Shown here: piece after piece, positions 35,741 to 46,118 of the stretch
Layout: each line of letters begins with the position of its first letter
Position numbering within the stretch: position 1 is the stretch's first letter
DNA from: Xiphophorus maculatus
Lineage: Eukaryota > Chordata > Actinopteri > Cyprinodontiformes > Poeciliidae
Length of the DNA stretch: 64,000 bases
Direction of reading: 5' to 3'
NCBI RefSeq assembly: GCF_002775205.1
Contig: NC_036453.1
Span: 9,023,594-9,087,593 of the forward strand
The notes under the pieces: generated by a model
Told to the model about the DNA's origin: nothing
What the model saw: only the letters and a program-made list of their open reading frames with translations
Database searches by the model: none
Position numbers and translations under genes: made by a program

Positions 35741-36115
35741 TTACTTCAATACATGAACTACAACCTCTGATCCCACTACTGTTTTAACTTTTTCCTTTAC
35801 CTTTCCTGTAAAGATGGATGTTAGTGTAGCCGCTCTCATCCGACTCATCTGTTGTACATGTACTCTGCGTTGTGTGTATAGGCAAAGGGAACCAGCAGAC
35901 GAGGACACCAGGGTGTATTGCAGCAGTAGGGCAGGTTTATTCTGTTTAAAACAAAAATGTATCAGCACTCCAGTTCTTGGGCTCTGGCTTTCCCACACAC
36001 ACCTCTCCCCAGCGCAGCTTGGCACGAACTGAAGGACTGTGGTAAAACCAACCAAAATTCTCTGACATTCACAAATAATAAAGTAAAATGTCAAGACAAT
36101 TAAAATAAGACCCAA
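35741..36115 (-). pseudogene. spliced-form copy of the sequence at 36222-36518, with 124-codon ORF
   Basis: Positions 35942-36032 match two blocks found apart at 36222-36282 and 36493-36518, joined exactly as if a 210-base GT-AG intron had been removed on the - strand. The next base after block A continues into AATAAACCTGCC where the other copy has a GTATGTGAG donor. An open frame (MGLILIVLTF at its start) crosses the joins, but the product is not recognisable. It could be a processed retrocopy, a spliced retroelement RNA, or a microhomology deletion (ACCT lies at both edges). Confidence 0.5.
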
Positions 36116-36221
36116 ACAAAAATAATCTGCCCACTAGTTACAATATTTTATAATTCAAACTGAAAATACACAAAATACATTAATCTAACATTCAGATAAC
36201 ATTTTGAAGCAACTCACATAC

Positions 36222-36518
36222 CTGTTTAAAACAAAAATGTATCAGCACTCCAGTTCTTGGGCTCTGGCTTTCCCACACACACCTTAACAAATCAAAAGAA
36301 CAAAAATGACCACATTGGCACGTTAAACTCAATAAATGTCCTTAACGTGGGAATCAAGTACCCAGTACAGTGCTGCGCTAAACATAAAACAGTTGGGGAA
36401 CAACATATAGCAACTTGCGAGTTTGGCAAAAATACTTTTAGGACATTTTGAATACTTTAACAGACAAACAGAAGACAGCTTTGTACGCTTACCTCTCCCC
36501 AGCGCAGCTTGGCGCGAA
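36222..36518 (-). pseudogene. intron-containing counterpart: two small exon-like blocks
   Basis: On the - strand, block B (36493-36518) is preceded by TGCCCTCCTCCTCAG and followed by GTAAGC. Block A (36222-36282) is preceded by TTTGATTTGTTAAG and followed by GTATGTGAG. These are good splice sites at all four edges. I cannot identify the gene or element; blocks of 26 and 61 nt are too short. Confidence 0.45.
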
Positions 36519-36599
36519 CTGAGGAGGAGGGCAGCGCGAACATACAGGATATGAGGAGAGACAGGAAACAAGAAAATAAAAGCTTCTCCGCCAAAATAA

Positions 36600-37310
36600 A
36601 ATACAATTCAAAAACTAAGAAAAACAAATATACACAGGTAATGAGGATGGATTTGAGGTGGAATATAAACAGTTTTACACACTTGCTACATTAGTAATTC
36701 TTTAAGTAGTTCAATGTCTCATATCTATGCTTTTATTTTGAAGTGCTTTATTTTATCTTGAAGGAGGTTTGTTCCGTTTACTTTCTTCTTCTTGACATTC
36801 GTCAGCTGATTTGTTTCCGTTTACTGTTGAGACCACAGTCATTGATTATGTGAGTAGTAGTATTAGTCATGTGACTTGAATAGGTAGATGCTAATTATCA
36901 CTACTGAGAAGAGTTGTTTAGCTGCTGGTATAGTTATATATTTTGTTAATGTCTGTTTTATTCTTAATGTATTTGATTTTTATTAAAACTATCTAGCATT
37001 TAACCGTTAGTTTTGAGCTTTGACCAGTTAGAGCTAGATTGATTCTGAGTTTTGCATCATTTAAATTTCAACAGCCCTTATCACAGAGGGAATTAATGCT
37101 GATGTTTTTTTACTTGACCAGCGTGCTTTCTGACCGAAGCCCTGTAGTGGTCAGTTAAAATCCTCAACAATGGAGCTGTTTGTTTTCTCTTCATATTGAG
37201 CATCAGTCATCAAACAGGTGTTCCCTATTAAATATTTGACCAGCTTATCAAGCTCGAATGAAAAACAAAGAGGAGTACTAAGTTAAAAAGTAGCAGTTTC
37301 TATGGTACTT
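36600..37310. other. intergenic, nothing recognised
   Basis: AT-rich DNA without supported features. Confidence 0.4.
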
Positions 37311-37490
37311 TGCTGGTAATGGCTTTGTACTTGTATAGCGCCTTATCAAGTCCAGAGAACCCCACAGGGCTTCACACTACAGTCATTCACCCATTCACTC
37401 ACACACTCAAGCTACTAGATACGCTGATGGTGGCAAGCTACTAGATAGTAGCCACAGCTGCCCTGGGGCAGTCTGACAGAAGCTATGAAT
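37311..37490 (+). repeat. dispersed fish repeat (TTGTATAGCGCCTTATCAAG type)
   Basis: Contains CTTGTATAGCGCCTTATCAA, CATTCACCCATTCAC and AGCCACAGCTGCCCTGGGGC. A second, longer copy lies at 62575-62850. Confidence 0.65.
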
Positions 37491-37600
37491 GTTTTCCTTC
37501 TGAGTACTTTCTAAGAATACACATTATTGCTGTTAATCGATTAAAAACTCATCATATCAATCACACTCTAGTGTTGTGATTAATCACGATTAATTGCTAT

Positions 37601-39008
37601 TGTAACACAGTAGAGAAGGGTAGTATATATATATATTAGATAAATGGGCAAATAGGTTCGGCTATCGGAGCACAGTGGAGTGTTTAAATGACACACAAAG
37701 GCAGTTGGATGTATCTAAAGAACTGACTTTAGTGACATAAAACATACAATTGACAGTTGCACAAAACACACAATTATGAAAATAAAATTACACACAATAA
37801 AATACATAAAATAATGACAATATAACTTGGCCAAGTGCTATCTCTTAGATTCAAATATTTTGGGTGCACCCTAGTAATCTGCACTCTAAATTATATTAGT
37901 CAACAGATTAATTAAATTCATTTTCAAATTGAGTTAACTCGACATCGTTCACAGAGGAGAATTTCCACCACAGCAGTTTATTATAATGTATGAAATAAAA
38001 TTGGTCCAAAATGTATTGTCCAAAATAAAAAAACAATAAGAATGGAGAATGTCAGTCGGTGGTCTCACACATAACCAACTGTGTGTGAAGATGTGTGTTA
38101 CACGCCTACCACACCGCAGGGTGCAGCAGGACTCCAAATGGGACAGATGAAATCTGGTTCTTTCTTTAGGTCCAGGTGGGAAGGCTCGCCATCAAGGTCA
38201 AAGGAGGATCCACTTCAGGAACAATCCAGCATAAATAAAAAAACCTGACCTGTCAACAGACAGGACCAGCAGAAATATAGGATTTTTACTAAGCTGTTCT
38301 AGCTTTAATCCTTTTTTCCAATACAATAATAAAACATTTCTTAATTACTCAAATAAAGGATATTTTTAACAACAATGTGACAAACAACAAAAACCCAAAT
38401 GAAAGGCTCAGAATATGCTCACCGATCTCAATGCGACACGCCTCAGACAACTGTATAGCGTCTCTCAGTCCGGCTGCGTGGGGCACTAGACGGTGTAACA
38501 AGGCATATTTGACCTAAATAATATAAACTTAATAAAGTAAAAATAGGTTATAGCCTAAATTTTACCTTTAACTGAACGGAGAACAAGATGAACCAACTGC
38601 CAGAAAGAGCTAACGGTTCCTAACGGCTCTAACAGCAGAAAACTGAAGTTTAGTCTTTATACTTAATAAATCATTTCCAGCCCAGAAGCTGGACGATCAA
38701 CAGAAAATCTATTTACAAAAGAGTTAGTTTATAATACAGTTTGTAAATAATACAGTTCGTACGAAATACTTTAACTGTCACAATACATACGCTGGCGCTG
38801 CACAGCTCAGCTGTCTCATTACGTCGGAACTCTAGGGCAAACCAACAGTACTGCAGACCCGGGGGAGAAGAGTGGGACCCACAACGGCAGTCTGCATTCT
38901 GATTGGTTCAGACGCTCTGGAAACTAAACTTCCTATTGGCCAGGTAGACCACCCAGCCTCCTTAACCTCTGTCTCTTAAAGAGGCATACCCACTTTATGT
39001 GGGTTACA
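37601..39008. mobile_element. putative solo LTR, 1.4 kb
   Basis: The inverted ends TGTAACACAG and ATGTGGGTTACA are flanked by CTAT on both sides (37597-37600 and 39009-39012). No gag or pol frame is present. The promoter side is probably at the right, giving - orientation. Family not determined. Confidence 0.5.
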
Positions 39009-39009
39009 C

Positions 39010-40880
39010 TATGCTTAACTTGTAAGTTTGGAATGTAAAAATCCATGCTTTCAAAAAATGTTTCAGAAAATGTTTTATTGTCTCAAACCAGACACCTCAG
39101 TTTTTCAGGTTTTCATATACAGGAATGTTGAAAAGGAGTCATTTTGTTTTAGATTTAATTTAGAAATGTTAAGCTGAGTCTGCGTTGATGGATTTGGAAT
39201 AAGTCTAGCTTGGTTTTTATCCAAATGTAATGGAACCAAGGTTTGCAACAATAGTTGCATGTTATTTAGATGGAGTTGCATTCTAAATCATCAAATCAAT
39301 ATAAAGTTACTGACTTGACTTACAATATCAACAAGTTATTGTCTTTCCATTGGGGAGTATCCCATACAACAATGGAAAAACAGATTTTCCTGCCTCCAAA
39401 GAAGAGGGATTTTGTTGTTCCTTTAAGCAATAAATGGATGGACTTGGACAACTGCTAAATGATAGAGTTAAAAAAATAGAACAATCCTGTATTATCCTAC
39501 TGTGAGAAAATTCTGGTGTAACTTCAACAAAGTGACATGTGCAGGTGTAAGTAGCATACAACAATCCAAAGGAATGTGCAATTGAGTGGCATCATTTTAA
39601 AAAATATAGTATGTTCTTTTTTACTGGCTTTTTTGCGGCTGAAAACCTTTTGTTATCACGAAAATTTCTCAAATTCTAGTTTTACCAACTCTGCAAATCA
39701 AAATTTTTTTTAGGATAAATCTTACAAAGAGAACACAAGATTAACCATAGAAAATCTTGCCATATCTAGCAAAATGTTAAGACATTTGGATCGTTGCTTA
39801 ACACTGTCTTGTCAATGGTGTAAAAGATGGGAATTTGGCGCCATCTAGTGGACACTCTGCATCTATTGATATTGACTAAAACAAATGTAATGAGGCTGCA
39901 ACAGAGAACTGCTTTTAAATCATCCTAAAACTAATCCTTCAATCACTTAAACTTCAACCTGGATCATACAGGCTAATTTTGGTATATATAAATCTTAAAT
40001 TTTGCCACTTATTGTCATTTTGGCAAATATTACAATGACAAGTGTAAATATGACAGTTAACCCTACGGGAACTGTCACTATAACATAAGGAGTTGTCACG
40101 AGAAAAGAAACATATCTGGTTGTCTATTTTCTGAAGGAAAAAGTACATATATATACATATATATATATATGCTGTTCCATAGTTACGTATATATAATACT
40201 CTACAAATCTCGGATAAGCCATTACAGTTAAATAAAACTAGTATGTTTGAAGGCTTGACTGTAATCAATCAAACCAATTTGCTGAGGAATAAATTAAATA
40301 CTTTAGTAAACTAAACATTTTACAACTAGATATTACCTGTCTGAATAATATAGGTGTTTAACTTCTACTCATTGGGGAAAGCTAGCAGGAGTTTTTAAAA
40401 CAATGTGCCAGGAGTCAGGCGTTCTCCTCCGGTATATCGAACCTGAAGCGCCTTTGCAGCTGGCGGGGCCCCTGGCTGTTAACGCAGCAGGAGCAGACAT
40501 GTCTGAAAATGTCAGAGCAGGTTATGTTTTGGTGAACCGAGCAGATATTTGAGACTTACACACTTACATTCTCGCTTAAAAAACATTGTACAAAATTACA
40601 TTGTGTCATTTAAAGTATAATATAACAAAATAATTTGCTGCTCTTCACCGCTATTGTGGCTCTGTCTGAACACCCAGTTTGGACCCGCAATGAATTATGG
40701 GATATGGAGGGCCATGAAGGATAAACCGGATCCATCCTTCAAATCTGGGTAAAAGGAGAACGTATTTCGAGGCCGCATCTGAAGGAGTCTTCGAATTCAG
40801 ACAGGCCTTGTCGCCACACTATGATATAATCAGCCTACAAATCCGTCCTTTAAAGGATGCAGACCCTGAATTCAGGCACA
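39010..40880. other. intergenic, nothing recognised
   Basis: Short ORFs only. Short (AT)n tracts lie at 40145-40170. The GC-richer 40425-40510 patch has no splice-bounded frame. Confidence 0.4.
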
Positions 40881-41150
40881 GCTTATGTCTGAGCGCAAGA
40901 AGTCTTGAGTACAAGTTTTGAGAAGAAAAACATGAAGTCCTGCTTTAAAAATAAAAATGTATGCAAAGGCATTGAGAACATTGTTGGCAACCTCTCAGCC
41001 AATAGAATAAAAGTGTTGTACTGCATCTCTTTATTTCCTTCCAATGGGGGTGCCTGTGTATGGGTGTCAAGCACACAAATTTCCTTTCAAAATGTCAACC
41101 AAATGCCATTGCACTCTAGCATTCAAAGTTTTTCAAAATGTAAATAAAAA
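40880..41150. repeat. second copy of the 11.0-11.5 kb repeat
   Basis: Shares GAGTACAAGTTTTGAGAAGA, GAAGTCCTGCTTT and AACCTCTCAGCCAAT with 11030-11530. Confidence 0.6.
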
Positions 41151-41202
41151 TGTGGGGAAAAACTTACAGCCAAGAATACTCTGGACACCAGAGTATTTGA
41201 CT

Positions 41203-41880
41203 GACTGACTTCATCTTCACCAGTTAGTGGCAACCTAGACTCCACCAATAAGTGTAGGTTAATGACAAGTTGTCATGAAGAAGACATTTTGAATAATATC
41301 AACTTTGCATTAAAAGTGTCATTATTTACCGGATGACAGTTTATGACAACATTCATTGTTCTGGCAAACTGCCAGTAGCCACTCCCCTCTGCTTCACCTT
41401 TCTGCGGCTTCTCTGCTGGAGTGATGAGAACCAGGTGGACTCAATCGCCTAGCAATCAGAGTGCAGGTACGTTTGGTGTGGCTGACCTGTCACTCCTTTT
41501 TGAAGAAGTGCCACAGCATGAGAAGCAAACAGTGCTGGTAGCACTTGTAAATTCAGTAGTGTGCAAAAGTTTTCTACAAACTGTAACGGACAGCCGGTTT
41601 TTCACCTATGTGGTTGGAAGGCTAAAAACTATGATGACCATCATATAAAAATAAAGATGGATCAGCTAAAGTGAAGGCTCTTTGAGTGAAATCCAGTTAA
41701 GATTCATAGTAGAGACTATCCCTTTCATGTGGGGAATCGCACAGTAAACCAAACTTGACAAAACATGGCAGTCATACAGTAAATATTCATGAAGACTTAT
41801 TCATGTTCATGACAGGTGTTATGTTTATGACAGTGTTATGTCAGTTTCATGCACATCCCATGAAATAAAGTGTTTCCAAG
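41203..41880. repeat. dispersed TGTCATGA-rich DNA repeat, copy 1
   Basis: The words AATGACAAGTTGTCATGA, AAAAGTGTCATTATTTACCG and TTCATGACAGG...AATAAAGTGTTTCC match 42889-43092. The GTCATGA words are palindromic, suggesting a foldback DNA element. Confidence 0.5.
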
Positions 41881-42032
41881 AAAGGTCGATAACTTACATT
41901 TGAGTCGTCACCTTTCAGAAATGAAAATAAGGAATGCCCACCTCTATGGTGTGCCCGCAGATGTGGTACATTTTATTTAAAAACAAAATAAAGTCAACAG
42001 TGCAATCATTCATACACAGAGGTGGGTTAGAG

Positions 42033-42270
42033 CAGTGGTCCCCAACCACTGGGCCGCGGATCGGTTATGTCTTGCGGGTCAAAATTGAGCCAACTTGCAG
42101 CAGAATGAGTAACAAAACAACATCGGAGTACTGCCCCCCCCCCCCCCCCCCCCTCGAACAACAGCATCAGACTCGATACTTACGACGCACCCCCACCCCC
42201 TCTCTCCGGTCCGCAGCAAAATTGCGAAGGGCTGACCGGTCCACGCGACTAAAAAGGTTGGGGGCCACTG
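42033..42270. mobile_element. hAT MITE with internal C-tract
   Basis: The inverted ends CAGTGGTCCCCAACC and GGTTGGGGGCCACTG bound 238 bp. An exact 8-bp duplication GGTTAGAG flanks it (42025-42032 and 42271-42278). A run of about 21 C lies at 42132-42152. Non-coding. Confidence 0.93.
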
Positions 42271-42279
42271 GGTTAGAGG

Positions 42280-42888
42280 ACCCAAAAATTGTATTCCAGT
42301 GTAACTTCAACATGTCAAGTAAAAGTACATTAAGTTTTAATTTAGCAAGTGTAAGAAGTATTTGTTAAAAGGTCTACTTAAGTACTGAGTAGCTTATCAT
42401 AACATATGATTTAATATTTTAAATGTATGTCATCAGACAGCCAAAAGTAAGTTCTGTGAAAATTGTGTTGTTTTTTTTAAAGATTAATACCATAATACTT
42501 ATACAAATAGTAGGTTCAGAGACTGGTTCTAGACCAAATTTACCATGGGAGCCAGTGGTGTAGTCAGTATTTTTTTCATGGGGGTAACTTAAAAAGAATG
42601 AAACAAAAACAGGCCAATATTTCATCATTTAATGTCTGAGTGAGCCAAAGAGCCACTTGAGTCAGCTCCTGTCTTAGGACAGCCCATGGACTGCAAGTCT
42701 GTGTCTGGTGCTTAATACATTTTTTTTTAAAGTCCAATGTTTTCCAATGTGTAAGAGAAAATATCAATGACACAATGTAATGGCCTCGTGACTGTCACAG
42801 TTATGACTAATAACAAAATAACCATAGGGTAATGTAATAAAACACAAAGATTCATAACTAAGTTTGATAATTAAAGCTTGTAATAACC
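42280..42888. other. intergenic, nothing recognised
   Basis: No supported feature. Confidence 0.4.
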
Positions 42889-43092
42889 TATTTACGACAG
42901 ATGATGATCCTTGGTTAATGACAAGCTATCATAACAAAGATATTTTAAACAATGTCAATTTTACATGAAAAGTGTCATTATTTACCGAATGATGACAACA
43001 GTCTTCTTCATGTTCATGACAGGTCCTATGTCATGTTTATGAGAGTTCCATGTAAGTCTTATGCACACCTCTTCAAATAAAGTATTACCAAA
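42889..43092. repeat. dispersed TGTCATGA-rich DNA repeat, copy 2
   Basis: Matches parts of 41203-41880 in the same orientation, ending TTCAAATAAAGTATTACCAA. Confidence 0.5.
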
Positions 43093-43869
43093 CTTGTGGC
43101 TGTAACAAGAAAAAAGAATTAATGGATCTGTATAAATTTTAGGAAATCCAGTCCAGATTTTAATGTTTGCAGTCTACTGCATATTGTTCCTAAAAGTGCA
43201 AATTTGTTGTGCAAATACAACAAATAAGGAGCTTAATATGAGGTTATTCATACATTGGTAGATTAACATGATCCCAACTGGTTTTAATATATAAAATTCA
43301 CTTTTTTTACTTGTGATGTTGTTGAACATTTGACCTCGCAGCTGAGAAGTAAGAAATGTTAGTCAGAATAGAGTAGCAAAAATACCCCAAACTGTATTTC
43401 TAGCATTGTGGGACAAGAAAGAGATTGTTTCTAAAGATTGTCAGCTGACAATTTCCCCAAAACTGGAGTTTGCAGTATTGTAGTACTCATATTTGTGTTG
43501 TGTGAAAGAGACAATGAAACATGGACACAAAACATGTTCATTTGAACTAGAGTTTAAGAAAAAAGCTAATAAGGCCAAAATAACTTCATACAAATGATTC
43601 ATATTTTCCCATTTTCAGTCAGTCTTTGATCAGATCATCAATGTTTGGTTTTCCTGATGTCTTGAGTCATATTTCTACTGTTTACCATCAAATATTTCTC
43701 CTGATGGTAATGTGATTACAGATGTGTCACAAACCTTGGAGGGAAACTGCAAGTGACGCTATCTATTTTTGATCTAGTAACGCAACTTAATTTTACAGTA
43801 CCGGGCCTTTTTCACATACAGCTATCTAGAGTGCAATTCAGGGTGTAGCATTTATTTTTTATACATACA

Positions 43870-44350
<481 letters not shown>

Positions 44351-45335
44351 TTTATGTTGTGAGGCATTTCTGATTGTTTTTGAGCTTTTTCTTTTTGTTT
44401 GAAGATCTTTAATCTGAAAGGAGTGGTGAGAAGTACCAGTTAGTGAAAATTTTACTTAATTTTGAAAAGATTACATTTGGTTCAGGAGTGGATTAATGTT
44501 ACAAATGTGACAGCTGTAGCCCATTTTCTGTAAAGATCTGTGTTTGCTGAACCTTGTAACATTACTTCAAACGCCAGTCGATGCCTTGAAAACCTCCCTT
44601 TAATTTTTGATAGGCTGTGGCTGTGGCCTTATTCTGACATATTTAGGTGATTCCTTAAGCACATAAATGGTCACTGATTGGGAAAACGAAGAAAAAAGAC
44701 ACGAAGTCTAGACAGCAATGATTAGCCAGGATCATAATCATCCAGGCCCGTAGGAGTTAACTTACTGAATAGACTTAATGTTAGTCATCATGCTAGGTTA
44801 AGTCATCATGATAAAGTTAGCATTTTCATCAGCCTTTTTTTTTTTTACTTGAGAAAGCAAAATGAACTTAGTTGGTAACATTGTTGCCTTACAAGAAAAA
44901 GGTCCTACCTTTAAATCTCAGCCTGGAGTCTTTGTATTGGGTTTGGGTCTTCTGTCTGTGATCTGTATAGATTTTTTAGTTTTATTTTTTGGTACATTCT
45001 CTGGCTGCCTTTTACAGTCCAAAACAACTATTAGTTTGAGATGTTATGCTTAATTTCCCCTAGGAATGTGTCTTGGCCATTTATGCTAAGGTTTTGTAGT
45101 TTATAATTTCCACCAATTTTGTTTTGTTCTTTGGGTAGTTGGAATATATTTAAGTTAATTTAGAATCAAAATTTGTAATTAATTTTTATATTTGGAATTG
45201 TTTAATTTACGTTGTTAATTGTTAGACCCTCCTACCAATTTGAGTAATTAAGAACACACCGGGTGCTGGGTGGATTGTTTGGTAAATGTCTGGTGTGGAC
45301 GGGAGGTTTTGGTAGAATGATTTTTTGACTTAAAT
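44351..45335. other. intergenic, nothing recognised
   Basis: AT-rich DNA with no supported exon or repeat. Confidence 0.4.
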
Positions 45336-45925
45336 GTCGCAGCCTTTCGTTCCAAAAAAGCGAAAAATAAAACTCCAGGAAACGCTGTGGGTGGTAACAG
45401 GTGGCTTGGGATTTGTACGCACTTTGACTTGATTCATTTATTGCAAAAGTAGAAATAAAGGTCTTGTAACTTAGTTGAAATGAAAAATAATCTCAATTTA
45501 ATGTTTGAAGGTGTAAACAAAACAAGTGTAAATAAGTGTAAATAAGTGTTCAAGTGTTCAAAAACTCATTCTACCAAAACTGGCTCTCCAAGTCTCTCTT
45601 GGTTTGGCAGAGTTTGTTTTGGAGTTCCTCCTTCTCCGTCTCTTGGTTCTTTTTCTCCAAAGCAGCAGCACCGACTTCAGACGACAACTCGGCTTTCTCA
45701 TTTGTCAGGTTTCTACCAGAGTCTGGAGCTGCACATTCTTCATCTTAAATTCAATGACTTCACTTTTTCCTGCAGCTCAGAATTTTTAGCGTCAAGAGAC
45801 TTCCGAGCATTTTTGGCAGAATCACGTTCTAATATCAGATCGTCTCTTTCACTGGTGAATTTTGACTCAGTTTCCTTGAGGTCCTCCTCCATCCGGCTCG
45901 CTTTTTTGGAACGAAAGGCTGCGAC
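45336..45925. repeat. 28-bp perfect inverted repeat pair
   Basis: 45336-45363 is the exact reverse complement of 45898-45925. The right arm overlaps the start of the coiled-coil relic; the left arm repeats its VAAFRSKKA codons on the opposite strand. Confidence 0.85.
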
Positions 45926-45946
45926 AGAATGAATGTGTGCATGCAT
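45560..45946 (-). pseudogene. frameshifted coiled-coil coding relic
   Basis: The first - strand frame (45946 to 45740) starts MHAHIHSVAAFRSKKAS and is rich in E, K, R and L with heptad character, e.g. RMEEDLKETESKF. It ends at a stop, but an equally coiled-coil-like frame continues one base out of register (NLTNEKAELSSEV, then KKNQETEKEELQ) to a stop near 45560. This indicates one frameshift. No parent protein can be named. It lies 170 bp upstream of ncf1 on the opposite strand, so it is not part of that gene. Confidence 0.45.
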
Positions 45947-46006
45947 GGTTGCTCTTTAACTAACCAGTAGATGGATTTTTTTTTTTCTGAGGGATATTAA
46001 GTTATG

Positions 46007-46071
46007 CCACGCCCAAACACAGACAAAGAGGAAATGATTTCTTGTGGTGTGTTGACGACACAGATTATTTA
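46007..46071 (+). promoter_or_regulatory. candidate ncf1 promoter motifs
   Basis: Within 115 bp upstream of the ncf1 ATG are CCACGCCC (46007-46014, KLF/Sp1-like), GAGGAA in AAAGAGGAAATG (46028-46033, PU.1/ETS core), TGTGGT (46043-46048, RUNX core) and an AT-rich TTATTTAAG at about 46065. PU.1 is an established activator of the human NCF1 promoter. The motifs are seen; binding is inferred. Confidence 0.5.
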
Positions 46072-46118
46072 AGCAAAGTTCCTGCAACTCTTTTGACTTC
46101 AGTTTTCAGCCCTTCAGC

